From an uncultured Lachnospira sp. (lineage in GTDB: Bacteria; Bacillota; Clostridia; Lachnospirales; Lachnospiraceae): DNA of 64,000 nt. The position numbers and the translations under genes were made by a program. The stretch is from contig CAJUBU010000002.1 of assembly GCA_910585095.1 (NCBI GenBank), positions 185,155 to 249,154 on the forward strand, read 5' to 3'. Under the pieces are notes generated by a model that saw only the letters and a program-made list of their open reading frames with translations, made no database searches and was not told the origin of the DNA. Shown here in pieces: positions 1-8,657 of this stretch (the stretch's first letter is position 1; every line of letters begins with the position of its first letter).

Positions 1-443
1 AATTCTTCATCAATAAGTCTATAATCATAAAATTGCAAACTATTTTTAAAACACAAATTTTCAATTTGACTATTTATAAATAATCCACTATCTGCATGAT
101 ATAGAACTACCAATCTTTTTTTATCGAGAATATTATATATATCCTGACAAAAATCTAATGCTAAAAATACAGCATTGATATCTTTGCTAGGCTGTACAAA
201 CAAAGCTGTTTTCATTTTCTTGCTTTTTATTTTTTTTGACAAATCAAAAGAAATATTATTCCAAATTTGTCTTATTTCACAATAATATTCCAATAAATAA
301 TAATTAACCCAAATCCAACTATTATATTTTTCAATTCCCCAACACCCCTGTTGATTTTTTGCCTGATATTGAATTAAAATATCCTCAATTTTATTGATAT
401 TTATATCTTCTTCCATGTACAAAACAATATTTGATTGTGACAC
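1..443 (-). CDS. Partial hypothetical protein (3' end beyond window start)
   Basis: An uninterrupted minus-strand frame runs from a GTG at 443 to the window edge, about 147 codons with no stop. The GTG follows an AGAAAGGA ribosome binding site by 8 nt; an in-frame ATG at 417 is the alternative start. The visible protein is rich in Ile, Asn, Tyr and Lys, has no signal peptide or membrane segment, and contains a stretch beginning ALFVQPSKDINAVFLALD that looks like a folded soluble alpha/beta region. I do not recognise the family. The small gene at 501-830 lies just upstream in the same orientation, so the two may be co-transcribed. Confidence 0.6.
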   Translation of the reverse strand, partial: MSQSNIVLYMEEDININKIEDILIQYQAKNQQGCWGIEKYNSWIWVNYYLLEYYCEIRQIWNNISFDLSKKIKSKKMKTALFVQPSKDINAVFLALDFCQDIYNILDKKRLVVLYHADSGLFINSQIENLCFKNSLQFYDYRLIDEE

Positions 444-500
444 TTTTATTGTCCTTTCTTGAAAAATCTAGTTAAACAAACTTAATATATATTCTTATTT

Positions 501-830
501 TTATATAAATTTTACCTTATCACATTTAAAAGTGATAATAGATATTTCATTATCTAGTAATATAATTTTTAAAATCCTATCATTATAAGACATATCTAAA
601 ATCGTATCATAATCAATTTCTTTCTCTGTTTTTAAAGAATCCCATACATAATTTTCAACAGCATCAAATACTAATAAAACTTCTTTCAGTTCACTATCTC
701 CCTCTTTATAATCTTTTTGCTGCCACATACATAAATCAATTTTTAATTTTACCATATTATTTTCATATAATAATTCAATAACATTACTATCATGAAAATT
801 GATATTTTTAACCATATCCTTTACTTTCAT
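501..830 (-). CDS. Small hypothetical protein, HDS-motif (immunity-like)
   Basis: A soluble protein of about 109 residues, Asp/Glu/Ile rich, with no membrane segment. I prefer the ATG at 830, which lies 13 nt after an AGAAAGG site; the GTG at 842 almost abuts that site. The N-terminal FHDSNVIEL followed by alternating hydrophobic strands resembles small beta-rich proteins often found as polymorphic-toxin immunity proteins, but this is only a visual likeness. No toxin gene is visible next to it. It precedes the partial gene at 1-443 in the same direction. Function unknown. Confidence 0.55.
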   Translation of the reverse strand: MKVKDMVKNINFHDSNVIELLYENNMVKLKIDLCMWQQKDYKEGDSELKEVLLVFDAVENYVWDSLKTEKEIDYDTILDMSYNDRILKIILLDNEISIITFKCDKVKFI

Positions 831-1090
831 TAATATCAACACACCTTTCTTTGTTTTTTATTATTGATTTTCTTAATATAATACTTCTAATAAATTTTTT
901 AAAAATATTGATTCTATAATAAAAAATAGTTTAGTAAAAAATTCAATATTGAAAATGCAAACTCATTTGTGGATAATATAACATTTTTATGATACAATAA
1001 CCACAGAAAAATTGTGATATAAAAGTTTGTATCGCAAACTTCTGACCACCCACTATGCAAAAAATTAGAACAAAATAAAGGAACCTGATT

Positions 1091-2173
1091 ATGTCTAATT
1101 ATCATTTAGAAAATATTGTAGAACCCTTACTAACATGGTATAAAAAAAATGCACGAATTTTGCCATGGCGTGAAAATACAGAACCTTATCGCATCTGGAT
1201 TTCAGAAATTATGTTACAACAAACTCGTGTGGATACTGTGATAGCATATTACAAAAAATTTTTGCAAGCCTTTCCAACTGTACAAGACTTGGCTACATGT
1301 AAAGATGAACAACTTATGAAATTATGGGAAGGTCTTGGATACTATTCTCGTGCCAAAAATTTAAAAAAGGCGGCGCAAGTAATCTGTGACGATTATGGTG
1401 GACAGTTTCCTACTGAATTTGACCTTGTTATCAAGCTTCCTGGCATAGGAACTTATACGGCTGGTGCTATCTGCTCTATTGCATTTGGTAAAAAAACTGC
1501 CGCCGTAGATGGCAATGTACTTCGTGTGATTACTAGATTGACAAAAAATTCAACAGACATTATGAATACTAAATTTAGAGAAGAAATCAAAAAAAATTTA
1601 GAGGCAATTTATCCAAAAGACCAATGTGGTAACTTTACGCAAAGCTTGATGGAATTAGGTGCTGTAATCTGTACTCCTAATGGCGCACCAAAATGTGATG
1701 AATGTCCATTAAAAGAATATTGTCTTGCATACAAAGAAAAACGCCAGATGGAATTTCCTGTAAAGAAAAAGAAAGTAGAACGAAAGATTGAAAATAAAAC
1801 CATTTTTATTTTGTGTTATAATGATAATATGGCTATAAACAAACGGGAACAAGATGGCTTATTAGGCGGCATGTGGGAATTTCCAAATCTAAATAAGACA
1901 CTTGCAAAAAAAGAAGTTAAAGAATGGCTCTTGCAGCAAGAAATAATCAATTCAAAAATACAGACAACCTTTAAGAAAAAACATATTTTCTCTCATATAG
2001 AATGGCATATGAATTGTTTTGTTATTTTATGCGATTCTAGGGGAAATAATAACAACTTAAAATGGGTTACAAGAAAACAGCTTGAAGAAGAAATTGCACT
2101 TCCCACCGCATTTAAAAAAATCTATAAGGAAATTGGGGATATATCATTAAAATCTTCAAGTAAAATTATTTAA
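1091..2173 (+). CDS. mutY: A/G-specific adenine DNA glycosylase MutY
   Basis: Removes adenine mispaired with 8-oxoguanine in base excision repair. The 360 residues match the family's usual length. The catalytic Glu is E39 in ISEIMLQQTR. A helix-hairpin-helix starts near residue 115 (LPGIGTYTAG), with the conserved Asp at 140 in VDGNV. The [4Fe-4S] cluster ligands are C194, C202, C205 and C211. The C-terminal ~130 residues form the NUDIX-like domain that reads 8-oxoG, including LLGGMWEFPN. The start follows AAAGGAACC. The 3' end overlaps the convergent GrpB-family gene by 4 nt. Confidence 0.97.
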   Translation: MSNYHLENIVEPLLTWYKKNARILPWRENTEPYRIWISEIMLQQTRVDTVIAYYKKFLQAFPTVQDLATCKDEQLMKLWEGLGYYSRAKNLKKAAQVICDDYGGQFPTEFDLVIKLPGIGTYTAGAICSIAFGKKTAAVDGNVLRVITRLTKNSTDIMNTKFREEIKKNLEAIYPKDQCGNFTQSLMELGAVICTPNGAPKCDECPLKEYCLAYKEKRQMEFPVKKKKVERKIENKTIFILCYNDNMAINKREQDGLLGGMWEFPNLNKTLAKKEVKEWLLQQEIINSKIQTTFKKKHIFSHIEWHMNCFVILCDSRGNNNNLKWVTRKQLEEEIALPTAFKKIYKEIGDISLKSSSKII

Positions 2174-2733
2174 TATCGATTTCCATATTCCATTTTTGCA
2201 CATTTTGTATATTTTATAACAAATTGACTTTTTGCTTCTGTATATGCATCTCGATTATATTCATACTTTTTCCAAAGAGAACATTTTAACGTTTCATACT
2301 CTTGTGCAAGAATGGAATAATTATTCATATAATCGCGAAAATATAGTTCATCATTATCGCCAAAATAACGCAAGTGCAGATGAAACACTTTTTCTGCAAA
2401 TCCTTTTTCTGTATATCCCTTATTAAACGATTTTCTATTTTCTTGTTCGGACATACATCTATAACCATTCTTCTCAAGCTGTTCTTTTACATCTGTCATC
2501 AAAATATTTTTTGGAATTTCAACTAAAATATCAATAATCGGCTTTGCCATAATAGATTTGATTGCCGTACTTCCAATATGGTTTATCTTCAAATCTATAC
2601 CATGCAAAATAATCATTATTTCTTCTTTTTCTTCTTCATACCAATCATGCCAACAGTCTTTATGTTCGCTAAGCATAATTGGAAATAATGCCCACAATTC
2701 TTCTAAAGACATTTCAGATAAAGATTTACTCAT
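2170..2733 (-). CDS. GrpB family protein (UPF0157, nucleotidyltransferase-like)
   Basis: The central segment IDLKINHIGSTAIKSI followed by KPIIDILVEI is the hallmark of the GrpB/UPF0157 family, a nucleotidyltransferase-fold group of unproven function. I chose the ATG at 2733 because GGAG lies 8 nt before it, and because starting at MSKSLSEMSLEELW gives 187 residues, in the usual range. An upstream in-frame ATG at 2820 would add 29 residues but has no ribosome binding site. The stop overlaps the stop region of mutY, which converges on it. Confidence 0.85.
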   Translation of the reverse strand: MSKSLSEMSLEELWALFPIMLSEHKDCWHDWYEEEKEEIMIILHGIDLKINHIGSTAIKSIMAKPIIDILVEIPKNILMTDVKEQLEKNGYRCMSEQENRKSFNKGYTEKGFAEKVFHLHLRYFGDNDELYFRDYMNNYSILAQEYETLKCSLWKKYEYNRDAYTEAKSQFVIKYTKCAKMEYGNRY

Positions 2734-3008
2734 ATTAAATGCTCCATCTATTTCAATTGTATATACATCTTCTCTTATTGAATCATTTACAACGTTTTCT
2801 TCTCTTACAGCAAAAAACATAGAAGATATTAGATTAATTTCTTTAATCTTTTTTATTAATATTTTGTTATAACATGTTCTCGTTTCTTTATAAGAATCAT
2901 CATTATTAATTTATTTTTCAATAAGGTACATATTTTTTTAGTATTCTCATTATTATGATTTATACTTTATACAACTTTTAAATCAAATTAAATTCAAAAT
3001 TTGAACAG

Positions 3009-3425
3009 CTAAAACTCATATCTTGTGCCATGTGAAAGTAATAGCCCATCTGTTAATTCTACACATAAAATTATTGTATTTTCATCGTCAAAATTAACAT
3101 GTCCATTATCAATCCATTCTGCAAAAACATGTCTTAATTTTTCAGCTATCATAGAATTTTCTTTTTTTCCAAAATAACCCAGATTAATACCTTTTCCATG
3201 TGCCATAAACCAATCACTAGCTACCGCAACTATGGGATTATCTGCTATATGTTTCATCTTATTTGAACGTGCATATGTAATAATATAAAATGCACCATCT
3301 TCATAATAGGCATTTACATACCGAACATAAGGCACTTCATTTTCTATTGTCGCCAATGCAATAATTGTATCTTTTCCAAAACGTTCAATCATTATCTTTT
3401 CAGCTTCTTGATTTAATTGTTTCAT
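3009..3425 (-). CDS. Pyridoxamine 5'-phosphate oxidase family (FMN-binding split-barrel) protein
   Basis: A 138-residue single-domain protein. The pattern of an N-terminal helix, then TIIALATIENEVPYVRYVNA, a charged turn and GAFYIITYARSNKMKHI, is typical of small FMN-binding split-barrel proteins related to pyridoxamine phosphate oxidase and general stress protein 26. Such proteins bind flavin and usually act as small reductases; the substrate cannot be told. The start follows AAAGGAG. Downstream of tuf but separated from it by a terminator, so it is probably transcribed alone. Confidence 0.82.
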   Translation of the reverse strand: MKQLNQEAEKIMIERFGKDTIIALATIENEVPYVRYVNAYYEDGAFYIITYARSNKMKHIADNPIVAVASDWFMAHGKGINLGYFGKKENSMIAEKLRHVFAEWIDNGHVNFDDENTIILCVELTDGLLLSHGTRYEF

Positions 3426-3475
3426 TCAATTATCTCCTTTACATATTTTGATTATAATTTCATTTTGTTAAACAG

Positions 3476-3521
3476 TAATACTAGTTTTTTTTAATTTATA
3501 TCTGCTTACTATAATACTAGT
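3476..3521 (-). promoter_or_regulatory. Putative operator: paired TAATACTAGT repeats upstream of PPOX-family gene
   Basis: The 10-mer TAATACTAGT occurs twice, at 3476-3485 and 3512-3521, in the leader region of the gene starting at 3425. Each contains the palindrome ACTAGT. The 36-bp centre spacing (about three and a half helical turns) would suit a dimeric repressor or the two arms of a loop. No regulator is identified. Confidence 0.3.
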
Positions 3522-3654
3522 ATAATATATTTTGATCAATAAAAATTTATATAAATAAACTTCTAGCAACTATTAGTCAAAAAAATACAAAAAAAATATG
3601 ATATTATTACCACCATAAAAGAACATGGTAACCACTAAAACTCTAAAATGAGCA

Positions 3655-3695
3655 TTTTAAAACCGCAACCCCTTGATTTCTCAAAGGATTGCGGT
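3655..3695 (-). terminator. Rho-independent terminator of the str operon (after tuf)
   Basis: A 15-bp stem (3662-3676 with 3681-3695) around a TTTC loop, followed on the minus strand by TTTT and another AT-rich run. It lies about 35 nt past the tuf stop codon and closes the rpsL-rpsG-fusA-tuf unit. Confidence 0.85.
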
Positions 3696-3728
3696 GCTTA
3701 TTTTTATTATTTGGCTCTAATTACAAGA

Positions 3729-4922
3729 TTACTCAATGATAGTAGCAACTGCACCAGAACCAACTGTTCTACCACCCTCACGGATAGCGAAACGAAGACC
3801 CTGCTCCATAGCAACTCTATGGATAAGTTCTACTGTCATCTCTACGTTATCACCAGGCATACACATTTCTGTGCCGTTTGGAAGCTCACAAACACCTGTT
3901 ACGTCTGTTGTTCTGAAATAGAACTGTGGACGATAGTTGTTGAAGAATGGTGTATGACGACCACCTTCGTCCTTTGTCAATACATAAACTTGAGCTGTAA
4001 ACTTCTTGTGTGGTGTAACTGAGCTTGGCTTACAAAGAACCTGACCTCTTTCGATATCATCTCTTTGAACACCTCTAAGAAGAGCGCCAATGTTATCACC
4101 AGGCTGTGCCTCATCAAGAAGTTTTCTGAACATTTCAATACCTGTAACAACAACTTTACGTGTCTCATCTGTAATACCAACAATTTCAACTTCCTCATTA
4201 AGATGAAGGATACCTCTTTCTACTCTACCAGTAGCAACAGTACCACGACCTGTAATTGAGAATACGTCTTCCACAGGCATAAGGAATGGCTTGTCTGTCT
4301 CTCTCTGTGGGTCTGGAACATACTCATCAATTGTGTGCATAAGCTCAAGAATCTTATCGCCCCACTCGCTGTTAGGGTCTTCAAGAGCCTTAAGAGCTGA
4401 ACCTTGAATAATAGGTGTGTCATCACCAGGGAAATCATAATCATTAAGAAGCTCTCTGATTTCCATATCTACAAGCTCTAAAAGTTCTGGGTCATCAACC
4501 ATATCACACTTGTTCATAAATACAACGATATATGGAACACCAACCTGACGAGCAAGAAGGATATGTTCTCTTGTCTGAGCCATAACACCATCCGTAGCAG
4601 CAACAACAAGGATACCAGCATCCATCTGAGCTGCACCAGTAATCATGTTCTTAACGTAGTCAGCATGGCCTGGACAGTCAACGTGTGCATAGTGTCTCTT
4701 TTCTGTTTCATACTCAACGTGTGCAGTAGAGATTGTAATACCTCTTTCTCTCTCTTCTGGTGCCTTATCAATATTTTCAAATGCAACAGCCTCACCTGTA
4801 CCAAGTCTTGCATGAAGTGTCTTTGTAATAGCAGCTGTCAATGTAGTCTTACCATGATCTACGTGTCCAATTGTACCAATATTGCAATGTGGTTTTGTTC
4901 TCTCAAATTTAGCCTTTGCCAT
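3729..4922 (-). CDS. tuf: Elongation factor Tu
   Basis: Delivers aminoacyl-tRNA to the ribosomal A site as a GTP complex. The 397 residues show the P-loop GHVDHGKT at 19-26, DCPGH (G3) near 81, NKCD (G4) near 136, and the domain II/III sequence through the C-terminal GSGAVATIIE. Full length and intact. The start ATG follows TTAAGGAGG. It is the last gene of the str operon, after fusA, and is closed by the hairpin at 3655-3695. Confidence 0.99.
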   Translation of the reverse strand: MAKAKFERTKPHCNIGTIGHVDHGKTTLTAAITKTLHARLGTGEAVAFENIDKAPEERERGITISTAHVEYETEKRHYAHVDCPGHADYVKNMITGAAQMDAGILVVAATDGVMAQTREHILLARQVGVPYIVVFMNKCDMVDDPELLELVDMEIRELLNDYDFPGDDTPIIQGSALKALEDPNSEWGDKILELMHTIDEYVPDPQRETDKPFLMPVEDVFSITGRGTVATGRVERGILHLNEEVEIVGITDETRKVVVTGIEMFRKLLDEAQPGDNIGALLRGVQRDDIERGQVLCKPSSVTPHKKFTAQVYVLTKDEGGRHTPFFNNYRPQFYFRTTDVTGVCELPNGTEMCMPGDNVEMTVELIHRVAMEQGLRFAIREGGRTVGSGAVATIIE

Positions 4923-5051
4923 TGTTTAAAATCCTCCTTAAAAAATCACTTAAATTACCATCAATGTGGTTTCGCTTGTCGCGTTTTCATAGCTGATTTC
5001 TATTATATTTCATTTTCCAATATTTTTCAACTATATTTTTTATAATCAATA

Positions 5052-7169
5052 TTACTTGCTTTTTGCAGCAATTACTTTGTCTTGGATTGACTTTGGTGCC
5101 TGCTCATATTTCTCAAAGAACATTGAATAATTACCACGTCCCTGTGTCTTAGAACGAAGGTCCGTAGAATAACCAAACATTTCTGAGAGTGGTACATAAG
5201 CTCTTACAATCTTACCGCCGCCTAAATCATCCATACCTTCTATACGTCCACGACGAGAATTGATATCACCAATTACATCACCCATATATTCCTCTGGCAT
5301 TGTAACTTCAACCTTCATAATTGGCTCTAACAATGCTGCTCCACCTTTTTGCATAGCGTCCTTAAACGCCATAGAGCCTGCAATCTTAAATGCCATTTCT
5401 GAAGAATCGACTTCATGGTATGAACCATCATAAACCGTTGCATGAACGCCAAGTACTGGGAATCCTGCAAGAATACCTGCATTTGATGCCTCCTCAATAC
5501 CTTCGCCAACAGCTGGGATATATTCCTTAGGAATAGCGCCACCAACGACTTCTGAATCAAATTTAAAGTGCTCTTCGCCATTTGGGTCCATTGGCTCAAA
5601 ACGTACCTTACAGTGACCATACTGACCACGACCACCGGACTGTTTTGCATACTTGCTGTCAACATCAACAGACTTTGTAAAACACTCTTTATAAGCAACT
5701 TGAGGCGCGCCAACATTTGCATCAACCTTAAATTCACGAAGAAGTCTGTCAACAATAATCTCAAGATGAAGCTCACCCATACCTGCAATAATTGTCTGAC
5801 CAGTCTCTTGGTCTGTATGAGCGCGGAATGTTGGGTCTTCCTCAGCAAGTTTTGCTAAAGCTTCGCCCATCTTGCCTTGGTCATTCTTTGTCTTAGGCTC
5901 AATAGCAAGCTCAATAACTGGCTCTGGAAATTCCATAGACTCAAGAATAACTGGATGCTGCTCGTCACAGATTGTATCACCTGTTGTTGTAAACTTAAAA
6001 CCTACGGCAGCAGCAATATCGCCTGAATAAACCTTTGAAAGTTCTTCTCTCTTATTTGCATGCATCTGAAGGATACGACCAACTCTCTCCTTCTTTCCTT
6101 TTGTTGCATTTAATACATATGAACCTGAGTTCAATGTACCTGAATATACTCTAAAGAATGCAAGCTTACCAACAAATGGGTCTGCCATAATCTTAAATGC
6201 AAGTGCTGAAAATGGTTCTTCATCCGATGAATGTCTTGTAACTTCATTGCCTTCATCATCAACACCTGTAATATCTGGAATATCCGTAGGTGCTGGCATA
6301 AATTCAAGAACAGCATCAAGAAGCTTTTGAACGCCCTTATTTCTGTAAGCTGAACCACAACATACAGGAATAGCGCTACATTCACATGTTGCTCTTCTAA
6401 GAACCTTTTTCATCTCTTCAACAGATGGTTCCTCACCTTCAAGATACATCATCATAAGGTCATCATCAAGCTCGCAAATCTTCTCTACAAGCTCTGTATG
6501 ATATTCTTCTGCCTGTTCCTTCATATCATCTGGAATTGCAACAACAGAAATATCATCACCCTTATCATCATTGTAAATATATGCCTGCATCTCAAAAAGG
6601 TCAATAATCCCCTTAAAATCATCTTCTTTTCCAATTGGAATTTGAAGACAGATAGCATTCTTCCCTAATCTATTTCTAATCTGGTCTACTGCACCATAGA
6701 AATTTGCACCTAAGATATCCATTTTATTGATAAATGCCATTCTAGGTACGTTGTATGTGTCTGCCTGACGCCATACATTTTCTGACTGTGGCTCAACACC
6801 ACCCTTTGCACAGAATACACCAACAGCACCATCAAGTACTCTAAGTGAACGCTCAACCTCAACTGTGAAGTCAACGTGTCCAGGAGTATCAATAATATTA
6901 ATACGATGCTCTAATGCACCTGGCATAACTTTTGTTTCCTTCTCTAATGTCCAATGACATGTAGTAGCGGCTGAAGTAATTGTGATACCTCTCTCCTGCT
7001 CCTGCTCCATCCAGTCCATAGTAGCAGTACCTTCATGAGTATCACCGATTTTATAGTTAACACCAGTATAATAAAGTATACGCTCTGTCAATGTCGTTTT
7101 ACCGGCATCGATATGCGCCATAATACCTATATTTCTGGTTCTCTCCAATGGATATTCTCTTCCAGCCAT
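5052..7169 (-). CDS. fusA: Elongation factor G
   Basis: Translocation GTPase. The 705 residues include the P-loop AHIDAGKTT near residue 17, DTPGHVDFT near 92, NKMD near 146, and domains II to V ending in the QGRGNYSMFFEKYEQ region. This is the canonical single-domain-set EF-G rather than an EF-G2 or a TetM-like protection protein. It sits between rpsG and tuf. The start ATG follows TAGGAGG. Confidence 0.99.
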   Translation of the reverse strand: MAGREYPLERTRNIGIMAHIDAGKTTLTERILYYTGVNYKIGDTHEGTATMDWMEQEQERGITITSAATTCHWTLEKETKVMPGALEHRINIIDTPGHVDFTVEVERSLRVLDGAVGVFCAKGGVEPQSENVWRQADTYNVPRMAFINKMDILGANFYGAVDQIRNRLGKNAICLQIPIGKEDDFKGIIDLFEMQAYIYNDDKGDDISVVAIPDDMKEQAEEYHTELVEKICELDDDLMMMYLEGEEPSVEEMKKVLRRATCECSAIPVCCGSAYRNKGVQKLLDAVLEFMPAPTDIPDITGVDDEGNEVTRHSSDEEPFSALAFKIMADPFVGKLAFFRVYSGTLNSGSYVLNATKGKKERVGRILQMHANKREELSKVYSGDIAAAVGFKFTTTGDTICDEQHPVILESMEFPEPVIELAIEPKTKNDQGKMGEALAKLAEEDPTFRAHTDQETGQTIIAGMGELHLEIIVDRLLREFKVDANVGAPQVAYKECFTKSVDVDSKYAKQSGGRGQYGHCKVRFEPMDPNGEEHFKFDSEVVGGAIPKEYIPAVGEGIEEASNAGILAGFPVLGVHATVYDGSYHEVDSSEMAFKIAGSMAFKDAMQKGGAALLEPIMKVEVTMPEEYMGDVIGDINSRRGRIEGMDDLGGGKIVRAYVPLSEMFGYSTDLRSKTQGRGNYSMFFEKYEQAPKSIQDKVIAAKSK

Positions 7170-7248
7170 CGGTAAACCCTCCTAATTTTGTATTCAATAA
7201 CTATATCGCATAAGATTTTATCAATTACATACAATCTATGCAGTTTTA

Positions 7249-7719
7249 TTAAAATCTATAATGAGCAAAAGCTTTATTAGCTTCAGCCATTTTGTGCATA
7301 TCTTCTTTCTTCTTTACAGAAGCGCCTGTATTATTTGCAGCGTCAAGAATCTCATTAGCAAGTCTTTCTTCCATAGTCTTCTCACCTCTTGCGCGAGAGT
7401 ATGTTGTTATCCAACGAAGTGCTAACGCTTGTCTTCTATCTTGCTTAACATCGATAGGTACCTGATATGTGGCACCACCAATACGTCTAGCCTTAACTTC
7501 GAGAACTGGCATAATATTGTTCATAGCCTCTTCAAATACCTCGATAGCTGGTCTTTCCGTTTTTGCTGCAACCCTGTCAAATGCTCTATATACAATCTTT
7601 TGTGCTACTCCTCTCTTACCATCAAGCATAATGTTGTTGATAAGCTTAGTAACCACCTTATTATTGTAAATAGGATCTGGTAATACATCTCTTTTTTGAG
7701 TATGTCCTTTACGTGGCAC
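7249..7719 (-). CDS. rpsG: 30S ribosomal protein S7
   Basis: Primary 16S rRNA-binding protein of the small-subunit head. The 156 residues begin PRKGHTQKRDVLPDPIYNN and are collinear with bacterial S7. The initiation codon is GTG at 7719, preceded by AAGGAGGG. The rpsL-rpsG spacer of about 350 nt upstream is unusually long and contains a 24-bp tandem duplication, so rpsG may have its own leader. Confidence 0.98.
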   Translation of the reverse strand: MPRKGHTQKRDVLPDPIYNNKVVTKLINNIMLDGKRGVAQKIVYRAFDRVAAKTERPAIEVFEEAMNNIMPVLEVKARRIGGATYQVPIDVKQDRRQALALRWITTYSRARGEKTMEERLANEILDAANNTGASVKKKEDMHKMAEANKAFAHYRF

Positions 7720-8068
7720 GGTTCTTCCCTCCTTAATATTGTTTTGTTGTCAAAAACAAAATGCTGTTGTCCTTAACAACATTCATTAATTCATCGGTAC
7801 TCACATATGATTGACCTTTCCCACAAGTCCATCTGTGGTACTTGGCTGTGTTCGTGCATAAAGTATATTAAACCTGCAACCATAGGATTAATCTAACTCC
7901 GCACTAATTATTCCCATAAATGTGATATTACATACAATGCTAACCGATTGGCATTATATAATAGTCCCACTACCGTGAGCCATAACAGTCTCACTAATGT
8001 GAGCAAACAAGTTTGTGTCTCAAACCTGTTTATTATGACAAAACTGTTATATTCTAAGAAACACTAAA
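7720..8068. other. Long rpsL-rpsG spacer with small hairpins
   Basis: No coding sequence is seen. On the minus strand the spacer carries short hairpins, GTTGTTAAGGACAAC and CCACAGATGGACTTGTGG, just before rpsG, and a tandem duplication at 7957-8004. It could be a ribosomal-protein autoregulatory leader, but I recognise no named family. Confidence 0.4.
7957..8004 (-). repeat. 24-bp tandem direct repeat, two copies
   Basis: Units 7957-7980 and 7981-8004 match at 19 of 24 positions. Each ends in a small CTCAC...GTGAG inverted repeat, so the transcript could form two consecutive identical mini-hairpins between rpsL and rpsG. Confidence 0.7.
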
Positions 8069-8488
8069 TTACTTAGCATCCTTTGGTCTTTTTGTACCAT
8101 ACTTAGAACGAGCTTGTCTTCTCTTTGCTACACCTGCTGTATCAAGTACACCTCTTACTATATGGTATCTTGTACCTGGTAAATCCTTAACTCTTCCACC
8201 TCTTATAAGAACAACGCTATGCTCTTGAAGATTGTGACCTTCGCCAGGAATATATGAAGTAACTTCAATACCATTAGAAAGACGTACTCTGGCAATCTTT
8301 CTAAGTGCTGAATTAGGCTTCTTAGGTGTGGCAGTCTTAACAGCGGTACATACACCTCTCTTTTGTGGAGAAGAAATATCTGTAGCTTTCTTTTGAAGAG
8401 AGTTATAACCCTTCTGAAGCGCTGGCGCTGTTGACTTTTTAACTGCTGTTTTTCTTCCCTGTCTTACTAACTGGTTAAATGTAGGCAT
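8069..8488 (-). CDS. rpsL: 30S ribosomal protein S12
   Basis: Decoding-centre protein and target of streptomycin. The 139 residues contain TATPKKPNSALRK and GGRVKDLPGTRYH, with both lysines at which streptomycin-resistance substitutions occur still present, so this looks like the sensitive type. It is the first gene of the str operon. It follows a strong promoter (8585-8613) and an SD of AGGAGG. Confidence 0.99.
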   Translation of the reverse strand: MPTFNQLVRQGRKTAVKKSTAPALQKGYNSLQKKATDISSPQKRGVCTAVKTATPKKPNSALRKIARVRLSNGIEVTSYIPGEGHNLQEHSVVLIRGGRVKDLPGTRYHIVRGVLDTAGVAKRRQARSKYGTKRPKDAK

Positions 8489-8547
8489 TCCTTTTTCACC
8501 TCCTGGAATTAGATATCATTGTGGTTGCATTCAGTAAATCTGAATCC

Positions 8548-8574
8548 TAGCAAACAACGGACAGAACTGTCCGC
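8548..8574 (-). promoter_or_regulatory. rpsL leader hairpin
   Basis: Just downstream of the predicted start site, the minus-strand RNA can fold as GCGGACAG-TT-CTGTCCG. There is no T-run after it, so it is more likely a 5'-end stabiliser or autoregulatory structure than a terminator. Confidence 0.45.
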
Positions 8575-8584
8575 GCGCTTTTTT

Positions 8585-8613
8585 AGTATATCCATTAATT
8601 GATTTTATGTCAA
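8585..8613 (-). promoter_or_regulatory. SigA-type promoter of the str operon
   Basis: Perfect -35 TTGACA (8608-8613), a 17-bp spacer, and -10 TATACT (8585-8590), read on the minus strand about 100 nt before rpsL. It lies in the gap between the GT92 gene and rpsL and shows that the str operon is initiated separately from rpoBC. Confidence 0.9.
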
Positions 8614-8657
8614 GCAAAAATATTTATTTTTTAATTTTTGTTTTTATTTTTTTGATT

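Noticed and set aside
914..1105. 63-residue minus-strand frame in the mutY promoter region
   Set aside because: No ribosome binding site, low-complexity composition, and overlap with the mutY start.
3648..4022. 124-residue plus-strand frame over tuf
   Set aside because: Antisense shadow of tuf, starting inside its terminator.
7957..8004. CRISPR array
   Set aside because: Only two adjacent units without spacers; no other regularly spaced repeats and no cas genes in the window.
8300..8400. Possible streptomycin-resistance change in S12
   Set aside because: Both key lysines (TPKKPNS, RVKDLPG) are present.
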